Of a DNA stretch of 64,000 nucleotides, positions 38,968 through 49,100 are shown piece after piece (the first letter of the stretch is position 1; the number at the start of each line of letters is the position of its first letter). A model generated the notes under the pieces. The model had not been told where the DNA came from. It made no database searches and was given only the letters and a program-made list of their open reading frames with translations. This stretch comes from Bifidobacterium choloepi. GTDB lineage: Bacteria; Actinomycetota; Actinomycetes; Actinomycetales; Bifidobacteriaceae. Made by a program: the position numbers and the translations under genes. Location of the stretch: NCBI RefSeq assembly GCF_010667615.1, contig NZ_VYSG01000001.1:434001-498000 (forward strand). The letters run 5' to 3'.

Positions 38968-40276
38968 TCGCGTTGGCCTCCTTGGCATCGGAATTGGTTG
39001 CGGAAGTCGGTTCGGCATGGCACGATTCGCGCGTGTCATCCCATTGCGACGGCGACGTGCGGCGTCGCATCATCTCGGCGAAGCGGTCGAACAGGTAGGC
39101 GGCGTCGTGCGGGCCGGCGGCCGCTTCCGGATGGTACTGGACCGAGAAGGCGGGAATATCGACGCACTGCAGGCCCTCGACGACGTCGTCGTTCAGGTCG
39201 ATGTGGGACACGAAGACCTGGCCGTACCTGCCGTTGTCGTATGGTGCGGCGACCGGACCGTCGAGCGGAGCGTCGACGGCGAAGCCGTGGTTGTGCGCGG
39301 TGATTTCGATCTTGCCGGTCGTCATGTCCTTGACCGGCTGGTTGACGCCGCGGTGGCCGAACTTGAGCTTGTAGGTGCCGAAGCCGAGGGCGCGGCCGAG
39401 CAGCTGGTTGCCGAAGCAGATGCCGAAGAACGGGTAGCCGGCGTCGAGCACCTGGCGCAGGACCCGGACCATCTGGTCGGCCTGCTCCGGGTCGCCGGGG
39501 CCGTTGGAGAAGAAGACGCCGTCGGGATGGACGGCCTTGATGTCGTCGATCGTCGACGAAGACGGCATGACGACGACGCGGCAGCCGCGTTCGGCCATCA
39601 GCGCCGGCGTCATTCCCTTGATGCCGAGGTCGACGGCGGCGACGGTGAGCAGCGGGTCCTGGCCCGCGAAGTCGCCTGACGGTTCGACGACGTAGGAGGA
39701 GTCGGCCGAGACCTCGTCGTAGAGGCTCAGACCCTTCATCTGCGCGGTGCCGCGCACCTCCTCCATCATGGAGTCGATCGAGCGCGGGGAGGAGGCCGGA
39801 CTGGAAGGATCGTCCAGCAAGGCGGCGCCCGAGAAGATGCCGGCGCGCATGACGCCGGCGGAACGCAGGTGGCGCACCAGCTTGCGCGTGTCGATGCCGG
39901 CGATGCCGACGATGCCGTTGTCGACGAGCGCGTCGTCCAGCGAGCCGGACGCGCGCCAGTTGCTGACATTCGGACTGGGGTCGCGCACGACGTAGCCGGC
40001 GACCCAGATGCGGCCGGATTCCGGATCCTCGCCGTTGACGCCGGTGTTGCCGATGTGCGGGAACGTCTGCACGACGATCTGCCGGTCATAGCTCGGATCG
40101 GTCAGCGTTTCCTGATATCCGGTCATGCCTGTCGTGAAGACGATCTCGCCGGTCGTGGAGCCGGTCGCGCCGAACGGCTCCCCCACGTACACCTGGCCGT
40201 CCTCGAGTACGAGAACCGCATCGTCCTGAGAATAGTTCACGGCTGCCGAGTCGTTCTGGCTCACCCAAACCCCCAT
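38960..40276 (-). CDS. carA: carbamoyl-phosphate synthase, small (glutaminase) subunit
   Basis: 438 residues. CarA hydrolyses glutamine and passes ammonia to CarB. The N-terminal CPSase_sm domain ([17 protein letters not shown]...TGMTGYQE) is followed by a class I GATase with the catalytic Cys in [12 protein letters not shown] and His/Glu in [15 protein letters not shown] 35-residue Ser/Asn/Glu-rich tail beyond the GATase is not typical and overlaps the carB start. Start choice is open: ATG at 40276 (AGGGAAG upstream) or GTG at 40264 (GGGGG upstream). It is in an operon with carB. Confidence 0.96.
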
Positions 40277-40349
40277 TCTTCCCTGTCACTGCTGATGGTC
40301 AAACGGCCGGTTGAGAAGCCCGCGACCCGGCCAGTCGCCAAGCGATCGG

Positions 40350-40832
40350 TCAGTCTCCGGACTGGTCCGTGTCGCTGTCGTCTGCCGGGACGGCGTCCGT
40401 GGTCTGTGCGGAACCAGGTCCGGAAGAGTCCGGTTTCGGCTCGGTGCACACGGCACTGAGCAGGCCATGAATAAACGAGGGCGAATCGTCGTCGCATAGC
40501 GTCTTCGACAGATTCAGCGCCTCGTCGATCGCAACTTTGTCGGGAATCTCATCGTTGTACATGATTTCCCATGCCGCGATACGAAGGATATTACGGTCGA
40601 GCACGTGCATGCGCCTGACCTTCCACCCTGTGGAATGCCGGTTCAGCATGTCGTCGATTTCGCGACGGTGTTCGGCCACGCCACGAACGATCTCGATGGC
40701 GTACTCGGGAAGCGGCGTCTGCGCACCGGGCTCGGCAATGCGCTCATCAAGAAGGGACAGGAAATCCTGTCCCTTCTCGTCCGCTTCGTACAACGTGTTC
40801 AGAGCCCTCTTGCGAGCCGTGGAACGTGCCAT
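40350..40832 (-). CDS. nusB: transcription antitermination factor NusB
   Basis: About 160 residues. NusB with NusE binds boxA RNA to prevent premature termination in rRNA operons. MARSTARKRALNTLYEAD is the standard N-terminal RNA-binding stretch, and LDRNILRIAAWEIMY and IPDKVAIDEALNLSKTL are the C-terminal family motifs; a 30-residue Ser/Asp/Pro tail is extra. ATG at 40832 was chosen for the family start and GAAGGA upstream; ATG at 40871 would add 13 residues. It lies between efp and carA. Confidence 0.94.
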   Translation of the reverse strand: MARSTARKRALNTLYEADEKGQDFLSLLDERIAEPGAQTPLPEYAIEIVRGVAEHRREIDDMLNRHSTGWKVRRMHVLDRNILRIAAWEIMYNDEIPDKVAIDEALNLSKTLCDDDSPSFIHGLLSAVCTEPKPDSSGPGSAQTTDAVPADDSDTDQSGD

Positions 40833-40911
40833 GGAAGCTTGGTCCTTCTTTCGAGAAAACTGACTGGACATCGGGAATCGTCCGGCACCGGCGAGGCGCC
40901 GCGATTACCGA

Positions 40912-40920
40912 ACGATTCTA
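40912..40920 (-). promoter_or_regulatory. TAGAATCGT motif upstream of nusB
   Basis: Minus-strand TAGAATCGT 80 bases before the nusB start; a second GAATCGT lies at 40875 on the opposite strand. Confidence 0.42.
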
Positions 40921-40944
40921 CCCGACCTTGTCGGTCGGTCCGGC

Positions 40945-41508
40945 TCAGTTCTCACGGCCGAGGTACGAACCGTCCTCGGTGCTGACCTTGACCTTCTCGC
41001 CCTCGCCGATGAACAGCGGGACCTGGATCTCGGCGCCGGTCTCGACGGTGGCCGGCTTCGTGCCGGCGTTCGAGCGGTTGCCCTGCAGGCCCGGCTCGGT
41101 GTGCGTGACGGTGAGCACGACGGAGGCCGGCAGCTCGACGGACAGCGCGGTGCCGTCGTGGAAGGACACGATGCAGTCGGTGCCCTCGAGCAGGTACTTG
41201 GCCTGGTCGCCGACGAGCGTCTTCGGGATCATGACCTGGTCGTACGTCGTCATGTCCATGAAGACGAAGTTGTCGCCATCGTCGTAGGAGTACTGCAGCG
41301 TGCGGTTGTCGACCGTCTCGAACTCCATCTTCATGCCGGCGTTGAACGTCTTGTCGACGATCTTGCCGCTCAGCACGTTCTTGATCGTCGTGCGGACGAA
41401 GGCGGGGCCCTTGCCCGGCTTGACGTGCTGGAACTTGATGACCTGCCACAGCTGGCCGTCGAGGTTCAGGATGGAACCGTTCTTGATGTCGTTAGTAGTC
41501 TGTGCCAA
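40945..41508 (-). CDS. efp: elongation factor P
   Basis: 187 residues. EF-P binds stalled ribosomes and rescues polyproline synthesis. The tip loop of domain I reads [12 protein letters not shown], with Lys at the position that is modified or functional in other bacteria. The three beta-barrel domains are full length, and the C-terminal [17 protein letters not shown] is conserved. The start codon is TTG at 41508, with AGGTGA six bases upstream. No modification enzyme (EpmA, YmfI) is in the window. Confidence 0.97.
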   Translation of the reverse strand: MAQTTNDIKNGSILNLDGQLWQVIKFQHVKPGKGPAFVRTTIKNVLSGKIVDKTFNAGMKMEFETVDNRTLQYSYDDGDNFVFMDMTTYDQVMIPKTLVGDQAKYLLEGTDCIVSFHDGTALSVELPASVVLTVTHTEPGLQGNRSNAGTKPATVETGAEIQVPLFIGEGEKVKVSTEDGSYLGREN

Positions 41509-41572
41509 TGTTTTTCACCTATTTCGCATGGTTACAAATTAAGCCGCTGACCATTATGCCATACCGCCTGAA

Positions 41573-42259
41573 CTAGGCCAGCTGCGCCGCTTCGGCCGCC
41601 CGCTCGACGGCCCCCTTCGGCTGCCTCAGCGCGCGGTCGAGCGCCATCAGCAGGTAGCCGAACACCATGAACGCGACGAGCAGGATGACGATCCAGCGGA
41701 CGACGCCGCCCCAGCCGATCGTGTCGACGTCGAGGAAGAAGTACGGGTAGATGTTCGGCGCATCCGGATTCCAGTTCAGGATGGCGGCGCGCACGAAGAT
41801 GTAGACGAGGTAGAGGATCGGGAAGATCGTCGACAGCAGCGGCCACGTCCAGCGGGCGACCTTGTGGCGGTAGAACAGGATCCAGTCGGCCGTGAACGCG
41901 ATCGGCAGCACGGTGTGGAACAGGATGCAGGTGACCGTCACGTTCTGCGCCGGCGAGCGGTCGGGCTGGTTGGCGAGCAGCAGGTTGAAGACGAGGCAGG
42001 TCAGCAGGATGGCCTCGACGGAGACGAACTTGAGCCGCGGCGCGACGGTGACGAAGCTGTCCACCGGCTTCCTCGCGGTCTGCAGCAGCTCGGCGAACAT
42101 GACGCCGATGCACAGGTAGTTCGACAGGTTCGTGAAGTACGTGTACCAGACGTCGTCGTACTTGTATTCGTAGACGCCGAAACTGCCGATGATGCCGATG
42201 ACGCCGAGCGCCACGAACATGCTCTGGAAGATCAGCTGCGCATTGCGGTTGGTGAACAT
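41573..42259 (-). CDS. Pr6Pr-type multi-spanning membrane protein
   Basis: 228 residues with six hydrophobic helices. The YTYFTNLSNYLCIG motif after the first helix, and FHTVLPIAF with a conserved His in a later helix, match the Pr6Pr/FAR-17a-AIG1 superfamily. Eukaryotic members hydrolyse fatty-acid esters of hydroxy fatty acids using Thr and His at these places, so a membrane-embedded hydrolase is possible; bacterial members are uncharacterised. It ends in a basic Ala-rich cytosolic tail. ATG at 42259 has a weak ribosome-binding site, and two hairpins precede it. It lies just upstream of efp on the same strand. Confidence 0.72.
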   Translation of the reverse strand: MFTNRNAQLIFQSMFVALGVIGIIGSFGVYEYKYDDVWYTYFTNLSNYLCIGVMFAELLQTARKPVDSFVTVAPRLKFVSVEAILLTCLVFNLLLANQPDRSPAQNVTVTCILFHTVLPIAFTADWILFYRHKVARWTWPLLSTIFPILYLVYIFVRAAILNWNPDAPNIYPYFFLDVDTIGWGGVVRWIVILLVAFMVFGYLLMALDRALRQPKGAVERAAEAAQLA

Positions 42260-42296
42260 GCTTTCGTTACCCTCTCTTGTGGATGACGGTGGGCGG

Positions 42297-42334
42297 CACG
42301 ATGCTCCCGCCGCGAACGGGCGCGGAGCATCGTG
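42297..42334. repeat. 11-bp hairpin in the leader of the Pr6Pr gene
   Basis: CACGATGCTCC / GGAGCATCGTG perfect arms, 16-base loop, 38 bases before the start codon. Confidence 0.6.
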
Positions 42335-42366
42335 CAACGCAAAACGTTCCCACTCTAGGGCACCGG

Positions 42367-42392
42367 ACGAAACCCCGTCTTTGCGGTTTCGT
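42367..42392. repeat. second hairpin in the leader of the Pr6Pr gene
   Basis: ACGAAACC / GGTTTCGT perfect arms, 10-base loop, upstream of the first hairpin in transcript order. Confidence 0.5.
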
Positions 42393-42439
42393 ACAAAAAC
42401 GACACATCCGGTCTTGTAATGACCAGCCAATTTCTCCCC

Positions 42440-42484
42440 TCGATGTCGTGAACCCGGGCCGTCGGCCCGGGTTCACGACATCGA
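42440..42484. repeat. long palindrome, family copy 6
   Basis: 21-bp perfect arms (42440-42460, 42464-42484) containing GATGTCGTGAACCCGGGCC. It lies seven bases after the GH3 stop. Confidence 0.9.
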
Positions 42485-42490
42485 CGATCA

Positions 42491-45139
42491 TCAGTCGACC
42501 CGCAGTCCGGAAATCTTCGCGGGACCGGTGAGGACGATGTCCAGGGCGGTCGTGTAGGGCGGCAGCGGGAACGCGCCGTCGCCGTCGGCGACGATGACGT
42601 TGGCGCCGACCTCGACGTGGATGGGCGTGCGGCCGTCGTCGGTGCGCCGCCGCTCGCCGGCGACGCGCAGGCGCCGGCCTTCCTTCGTCGACTCGAAGCC
42701 GCGGAACGTCAGCCTGGCTTCGGCGGCACCGGGCTCGAGCACGGCGGCGCAGGCACGCCCCGGCTCCTGGCCCATCAGCGGGCGCGACGGCACGAGCGCG
42801 GCGCCGCTCATCTCGTCCCAGTGGTCGATGGCGATCCATTCGTGTACCGGCCGCGTGGCCGGCTTCTCGCCGCGCACCTGCATCGGCAACGACAGCCGGA
42901 TGTCGGCCGACGAGGAACCGACCTCGAGCTGGTAGGTGCCGTACGGAATGCGGAAGCCTTCCTTGCGCACGTCGTACATGCGCAGGTTCTCGAGCGGGAT
43001 GCGCATCTGGACGCGGAAGTTCTCCCCCGGCTTCAGGCCGTTGAGGCGCTCGAAGCCGATGAGGCGCCGGACCGGCTTGACCTCCTCGTTCGCGCCGCCG
43101 CCGAGCTCGCGCGGATAGCGCACGTACACCTGCAGCACGTCGTCGCCGGTCCTCGCGCCGGTGTTCGTCACGCGCAGGTTGACGAGCACCGAGTGGTCGA
43201 TCGTCGTGTCCAGCCGGCGGCCGCCGTTGAGCGGCGCGGCGAGCTCGACGTCGAACGTCGTGTAGGACAGGCCGTGGCCGAACGGGAACAGGACCGGTCC
43301 GCGGCACCACTGGTAGGTGCGGCCGGTGCCGATGATGTCGAAGTCGTCCTCGTCGGGGACCTTGTCGTAGTAGAGGTCGCCGTCGTCGTCGAGCGGTCCG
43401 TCGACGCCGCGCGGCTCGGATGCCCGGTCGCGCACGATGCCGGCCGGCACGAGGCCGCTGCCGACCGAGCCGCCGGGACCGTACCAGGTCATCGGCAGCC
43501 GGCCGGCCGGATTGACGTCGCCGACGAGCGCGCGGCCGACGGTCCGTCCGGTGCGCTCGAGCGCGGCCGCCGACGTGCGTCCCTCGCTCGCGGAGCCGAG
43601 CGCGGCCGTCGTCAGGATGGCGGGAATCGCCGCCTTTTCCCAGTCGATGCAGACCGGCCGCTCGGTCAGCAACACGACGATGACGCGACTGTTGACCTGC
43701 AGGATGTCCTGCAGCAGGCGGCGTTCGTCGTCGGGAAACGCGATCGTGCGCGGGTTGGCGACGTCGGGCTGGGCGCGCCGGCAGACGACGGCGACGGTGT
43801 CGACGTCGAGGGCGAGGTCGACGGCGCGGGAGCGGTCGCTCTCGCCGACGACGTCGATGTCGGAGCCGACGACGGCACCGGCGCATTGGTCGACGGCCTT
43901 CTTGACGCCGGCGATGAACGATTCGGGCCCGACGACGCCGAGCGTCCGGTGGCCGTCGATGGGCAGCGGCAGCAGGCCGTTGTTCTTGAGCAGCACGAGC
44001 TGTTCGGCCTCGAGTCGCTCGGCCGTCGCCGTCGGGTCGACGGGATCCATCGTGCCGGGACGCCCCTGCTTCCACTGGTACGGATTGATCGGCCGGGCGT
44101 CGAACAGGCCAAGCCGGATCTTCGTGGCGAACGTGTGGCCGATGGCCACGTCGAGATCGGCCTCGGCGAGCAGTCCGCGGTCGAGCGCGTCGTGGACGGC
44201 ACGCTCGACGACGGCCGGATCGTCGCGCACGGCGTCGACGCCCGAGCACAGCATCGCCGCGACGGCCTCCTCCGGCGTGCGGCCGTCGACGACGGCCTGC
44301 GCCACGGCGTGCTCGTCGCTGACGACGTGGCCGTGAATGCCGTACGAATCGTGCACGAGCTCGGCGAGTCGCGGATCGAACCGCTCCGGCGTGCCGTTGA
44401 CGACGGAGCTGGCCGTCTCTACGGCGCTGGCGTTGCCGGTGATGATGCCGCGGCGGAACGGCTCGAGGAAATATTCGCGACGATTCCTCGCGTCGACGGT
44501 AATGTCCTCCGGCGTGCCGCAGCCCTCACCGAGGAAGAACGCGGCCAGCGCGCCGCAGACGCGCAGCGGGTCGTCGACCGAGAAGTCGCCGAATTTCGCG
44601 ACGGTGTTGACGTTGTCGAAGCGGTAGCCGGCGTTGTCGCTGATCGGCGTGCCCTGGGCGCCGGCGATGTAGACCGACGCCATGACGCCGCACAGCAGCG
44701 GATCCTCGCCAAAGCTGTATTCGACGCCCTCCCAGCGCGGATCGAACGCCGGGCTGACGGCGATGTCGCAGGTCAGGCCGCTCAGTGGCGTCGTGTCGTG
44801 CGGCGAGGCGGCGTTCCCGTCGCCGTTGTCCGCCGCACGGATGACGTCGCCGGCGTGGAAGCCGCGGCGGATGTGCTCGCCGGTCGCGGTGCCGGCGAGC
44901 TGGACAAGCGCCGGATCCCACGTCGCCGCCATCGAGATCGGCTGCGCGATCGGCGAGCCGGCGTGGCCCATCGAATACGGCCGGATGCCGAGCCGGTCGA
45001 TGGCCGGCGTGTCCGCGGCGATCAGCACGGCCTTCTCGTCGAGCGTCAGTTCCCCCAGCAGCCACTCGACGCGGGTGGCGATATCCAGGTTTTCGTTCCA
45101 CAGCTCGGTGCCGTGATAGTGCGGCTGCGTCATCGTCAT
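42491..45139 (-). CDS. GH3-family protein with altered active site
   Basis: 882 residues, glycoside hydrolase family 3: N-terminal barrel, alpha/beta sandwich and C-terminal fibronectin-III-like domain (VNLRVTNTGARTGDDVLQVY). The nucleophile position is kept (GHVVSDEHA, Asp275). The conserved Lys-His substrate pair, KHFF in the paralogue at 46193-49210, is replaced by Ala-Ala (ALAAFFLGEG, 199-200), and DPRWGR is DPRWEG. Hydrolysis of ordinary beta-glucosides is therefore doubtful. No signal peptide. Start ATG 45139, with in-frame ATG 45133 also near a GAGGGG. It is divergent from the flavodoxin-like gene. Confidence 0.85.
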   Translation of the reverse strand: MTMTQPHYHGTELWNENLDIATRVEWLLGELTLDEKAVLIAADTPAIDRLGIRPYSMGHAGSPIAQPISMAATWDPALVQLAGTATGEHIRRGFHAGDVIRAADNGDGNAASPHDTTPLSGLTCDIAVSPAFDPRWEGVEYSFGEDPLLCGVMASVYIAGAQGTPISDNAGYRFDNVNTVAKFGDFSVDDPLRVCGALAAFFLGEGCGTPEDITVDARNRREYFLEPFRRGIITGNASAVETASSVVNGTPERFDPRLAELVHDSYGIHGHVVSDEHAVAQAVVDGRTPEEAVAAMLCSGVDAVRDDPAVVERAVHDALDRGLLAEADLDVAIGHTFATKIRLGLFDARPINPYQWKQGRPGTMDPVDPTATAERLEAEQLVLLKNNGLLPLPIDGHRTLGVVGPESFIAGVKKAVDQCAGAVVGSDIDVVGESDRSRAVDLALDVDTVAVVCRRAQPDVANPRTIAFPDDERRLLQDILQVNSRVIVVLLTERPVCIDWEKAAIPAILTTAALGSASEGRTSAAALERTGRTVGRALVGDVNPAGRLPMTWYGPGGSVGSGLVPAGIVRDRASEPRGVDGPLDDDGDLYYDKVPDEDDFDIIGTGRTYQWCRGPVLFPFGHGLSYTTFDVELAAPLNGGRRLDTTIDHSVLVNLRVTNTGARTGDDVLQVYVRYPRELGGGANEEVKPVRRLIGFERLNGLKPGENFRVQMRIPLENLRMYDVRKEGFRIPYGTYQLEVGSSSADIRLSLPMQVRGEKPATRPVHEWIAIDHWDEMSGAALVPSRPLMGQEPGRACAAVLEPGAAEARLTFRGFESTKEGRRLRVAGERRRTDDGRTPIHVEVGANVIVADGDGAFPLPPYTTALDIVLTGPAKISGLRVD

Positions 45140-45494
45140 TCCCCCTCAGGTCGGCGGGGCCTGCCGGACGGCAGCCCTGTCGCTTGTCCTTCCAGCGTAC
45201 TCGAAAACCCACACCACCGACGTGGCCGTCCCAATCCCGTTCCGCTGTCACTGCGCATATCGGCCGAAGCACGTTTCTCCCAGGCAACCAGGACGCCGGC
45301 GATGACCACAGCCATCGGCTATCCGCCGGGACATGTTTTCGTCCCTGCAACCATGACGGCGGCGATAAGCGACGACGTCTGTTATCGATCGAAACGCGCT
45401 TCGAGACGTCCGGATGTCCCCTCCGGTTCATCGGCGCGAGCCGGACGATTAGACTGGCAATTGCGAAGCACACAAGCCCAACCAAGGAGAATCA
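45140..45494. promoter_or_regulatory. divergent upstream region, GH3 gene and flavodoxin-like gene
   Basis: 355 bases without a gene. A weak promoter for the rightward gene is TTCATC-17-TAGACT, ending about 60 bases before its start. The rest has no clear operator or repeat. Confidence 0.35.
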
Positions 45495-46022
45495 ATGAAG
45501 ACCTCCGTCATGGTGTTCCACCCCGACCTCGGACAGTCCGTCGCCAACCGCGCGCTCGCCGAAGCCGTCGAGAACCTGCATGATCCCGACATCACCGTCC
45601 GCGACATGTACGCGCTGTATCCGCAATTCGACATCGATGTCGCCGCGGAGCAGGCGCTGGCCGAAGCCAGCGACCGCATCGTGTTCCAGTTCCCGCTGTA
45701 CTGGTACAGCTCGCCGGCGTTGCTCAAGCAGTGGGAAGACGACGTGCTGGAGCCCGGTTGGGCGTATGAGGGCGACAATGTCCTCACCGGCAAGCACCTG
45801 CTGGTCGCCGTCACTGTCGGTGGTACGGAAGAAATCTACCGTTACGAGGGCAGCCAGAACGTCACGATGGACGACGTGCTGGTCCCGCTGCGCAGCACGG
45901 CCCGCTATCTCGGCATGATCTACGACGATCCGTTCCTCGTTCACGGCACCGCCGTTCCCGGTTTCGCCGACCTCCGGCTCGTCCAGAGCGCCCAGGCCTA
46001 CGCCTCCCTGCTTTCCTCCTGA
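45495..46022 (+). CDS. flavodoxin-fold NAD(P)H oxidoreductase
   Basis: 175 residues. The MdaB/KefF/YwrO-type quinone reductase fold is indicated by VMVFHPDLGQSVANRALAEA at the FMN phosphate loop and by FQFPLYWYSSPALLKQWEDD, the family signature. Such enzymes reduce quinones or protect against electrophiles with FMN. The length is slightly short for the family, but both motifs are intact. ATG at 45495 has AAGGAG upstream. It sits between two GH3 genes transcribed the other way; no functional link to them is evident. Confidence 0.88.
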   Translation: MKTSVMVFHPDLGQSVANRALAEAVENLHDPDITVRDMYALYPQFDIDVAAEQALAEASDRIVFQFPLYWYSSPALLKQWEDDVLEPGWAYEGDNVLTGKHLLVAVTVGGTEEIYRYEGSQNVTMDDVLVPLRSTARYLGMIYDDPFLVHGTAVPGFADLRLVQSAQAYASLLSS

Positions 46023-46027
46023 CCACA

Positions 46028-46080
46028 TTTCTGCATGTCACAATCCCGTGATCGGATCACGGGATTGTGACATGCAGAAA
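46028..46080. repeat. long palindrome, family copy 7
   Basis: 26-bp perfect arms (46028-46053 and 46055-46080), including GCATGTCACAATCCCGTG. It lies between convergent genes, six bases after the flavodoxin-like stop. The core has changed from ACCCGGG to TCCCGTG with matching changes in both arms. Confidence 0.9.
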
Positions 46081-46101
46081 ACAGCATCCTGCTTTTGTAA
46101 T

Positions 46102-46133
46102 CGGTTCGCCGTAGGCCTGCCCGCGGCGAACCG
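46102..46133. terminator. hairpin downstream of the second GH3 gene
   Basis: CGGTTCGCCG / CGGCGAACCG, 10-bp perfect stem with 12-base loop, 60 bases past the GH3 stop. Confidence 0.6.
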
Positions 46134-46192
46134 AATCCCTATCAAGATGACGGAATAACCAAGTCCGTCCTCCCCTGCTCCGCAGCCACGCT

Positions 46193-49100
46193 TCAGTCGA
46201 CGCGGACGGCGCACACCCGGGCTTCGCCGGTCAGGACGAGGGTGAAGGATACCGTGCCTTCGGGCAGCGGGAAGGTGCCGTCGGGGTCGGCGATGATGTC
46301 GTCGGTGCCCACGCGAAGGACAACGGGGCTGCCGATCGTGCAATTGTCGCTGGCAAGCCGCACATGCCGGCCCGGTTGCATGGGCTCGAAACCGCCAAAT
46401 GCCAGCGTGCCGGGACGGTCGGGCTGATGAACCGTAGCCAAGCAGGCATCCGCCGGAAGATGATCCGTCACCGTTGCGGCAGGACGGTCCGTCATCGAAT
46501 CGCCGGATGAATCGTTCATGACAGGCACCGCCACCAGCGCGATATTGGACGCGGCATCCCAGTGGTCGACGGGAATCCATTCGCCGAGCGGACGCGGACG
46601 CGGCGGCTCGCCGGCGATGTCCAGCAGCATGCTGGCGCGAATGTCGCCGCTGGACGCGCCGATGTCCAGCGCATACCGGCCATCGGGAACGCGGTAGTCG
46701 CCGCGACGCACGTCGTAGATGCGCAGGTTCTCCATCGGGATCTCGAGGACGGCGCGCCGTTCCTCTCCCGGCTTGACCTGCCGTTCGCGGACGAAGCCGA
46801 CGAGGCGCCGCACGGGCATCGGCACCGGATCGTTCCCCTCTTCATGCGGGTAGCGCACGTAGGCCTCGACGACGGCGTCGCTGGTCACGTCGCCATGGTT
46901 CGCGACGGCGACCGGCACATGCACGACGTCGGCGGCGGCCGCGTTCGCCCGCAACCCGCCGTCCGGCAGCGTGCCGAACATATACGAGAACGGCGCGTAG
47001 GTCAGTCCATGGCCGAACGGATAGAGCACCGGGCCGCGGTGCCACTGGTAGGTGCGGCCGCCGCCGATCATGTCGTAGTCGTTCTTGTCGGGCAGGTCGA
47101 CGCCGGCGCCGTACCACGTCATCGGGAGCCTGCCGGCCGGGGCCACGGCGCCGAACAGCGCGTCGGCGACGGCGTCGCCCATGCACTGCGAGCCGGAAGC
47201 CGTCAGCAGGATGGCCGGCACGTGTTCCTCTTCCCAGTCGATGTCGACCGGATAGTTGGCGACGAGCACCATCGCCGTGTCCGGATTCGCCGCGACGAGC
47301 CGGCGGACAAGTTCGTGCTGGGACGGCGGGAACCCGGTGGATGGCCGGTCCTCGTCCTCCTTGCCGTTGATGACCGGACAGCAGCCGACGGCGGCGATGA
47401 CGACGTCGGCCGCCGCGGCCAGCTTCCCGGCCCGCTCGACGCCTCGCTCCACCACGTCGATGTCCAGCACGGCACCGCGGGACGACGCCGTCCCGAAGCC
47501 ATGGGTCTGCGGCACGCCCACCCGCTGCGAGGCGAGATCAGTGCCGCCGGCCGCGACGATGTTCCCGTCGCCGTCGACCGACACGGGCACGTCGCTGTAG
47601 ATGCACAGGTTGCCGTCGGCGTCGCGATGGAAGGTTTCCTTGACGAACCAGCCGAACGGCATGTCCTTGATGGCGGCGATCGAGCCGTCGTCCAGCGCCG
47701 TCAGGTAGCGTCCGGTCGTTTCGGAGACGAACGTCAGCGCACCGTGACCCCAGTCCTGCAGCCGGAATCGTTCCGCCTGCGCGGCGTCGCCGACGGCCCG
47801 CAGGCGCGCATCGTCGCCGAGCGCGGCGTAGCGTCCGTCGAATTTCAGCAGCACGACGTCCAGCGCATCGTCGACGGCGACGTCGACGCCCGCTCCGGCA
47901 ATGTCGCGCACGCCGTCGGCTATCGTCGCGTGGAGGTTCGGTTCGCCGCCGTACCAGTCGCGGTACCAGCGGTCGGCGAGCGGCCCGACGACGGCAATGC
48001 GTGCCGGCGGCGTCCCGCCGTCCGCGTGCGGCATCCGCAGCGGCAGCAGCCCGTCGTTCTTCAGCAGCACCAGCGATTCGTCGGTGACCTGCCGGGCCAG
48101 CCGGCGATGTTCCGCGCTGTCGACGGCGTCGGCGGGAACGGCGGCGAACGGGTTGGACTGTCGCGCGTCGAACAGGCCGAGCCGCAGTTTCGTCGTGAAC
48201 GAGTGCCGCAGCGCCTCGTCGATGTCCCCGATGTCAACGAGTCCTTCCCGATAGGCCTGCGTCGCCGCCTCGCGCACGAGGTCCGGATCGTCGACGATGC
48301 AGTCGACGCCTGCCTTGAGCGCCCGCGCCACCGTCTGCGCATGCGAGTCCGTGTCGCCGCGCGCGTCGTGAACGAGCCGCATGGCGCCGCCGTCGCTGAC
48401 GACATGGCCGTAGAGTCCATCCTCGCCGCGCAGCAGTTCCCGCACGCGAGCGTCGTGCATTTCGACGGTGCCGTTGACGGCGTTGTACGCCGTCATCACC
48501 GAGCTGGCACCGGCATCCTGAATGCAGCGGCGGAACGGCTCCAGGTAGTATTCCCGGCGGTCGCGGGCGCCGACCGTCGAGGACGTCACGCAGCGGCCGT
48601 CCTCGACGTTGTTGGCGAAGAAATGCTTCAATGCGGCGCTGACGCGCAGGTGGTCGCGGGTGTCCTCCGGGCCGCCGCCCTGCAGGCCGCGCACGTAGGC
48701 TCCGGCCATCGCGCCGGTGAGCACCGGATCTTCGCCGTAGCCTTCCTCGGTGCGTCCCCATCGCGGGTCGCGTTCGAGATCGACGGTCGGGGCCCAGCGG
48801 CACAGGCCGCCGCGCGGGTTGCGCCGGTACAGCGCCCTCGCCTCGACGCCGACGAGCGCGCCGGCCCGTTCGAGGAGACTGGCATCCCACGTGGCGCTCA
48901 TGCCGATGGGTTGCGGCAGCGACGTCGTGTGCTCGGCATGCGGCAGGCTGCCGTCCGGTTCGGGGCCGTCGCCGTCCTGGTCGTGGCGGGCCTCGACACC
49001 ATGCGCCGCTTCTCCCCCGATGTTGAACGGCCCGATACCCAGCCGCGGAATCGCCGGCGTGCTGGATGCCAGCAGCGACAGCTTGTCGTCGATGGTCAGC

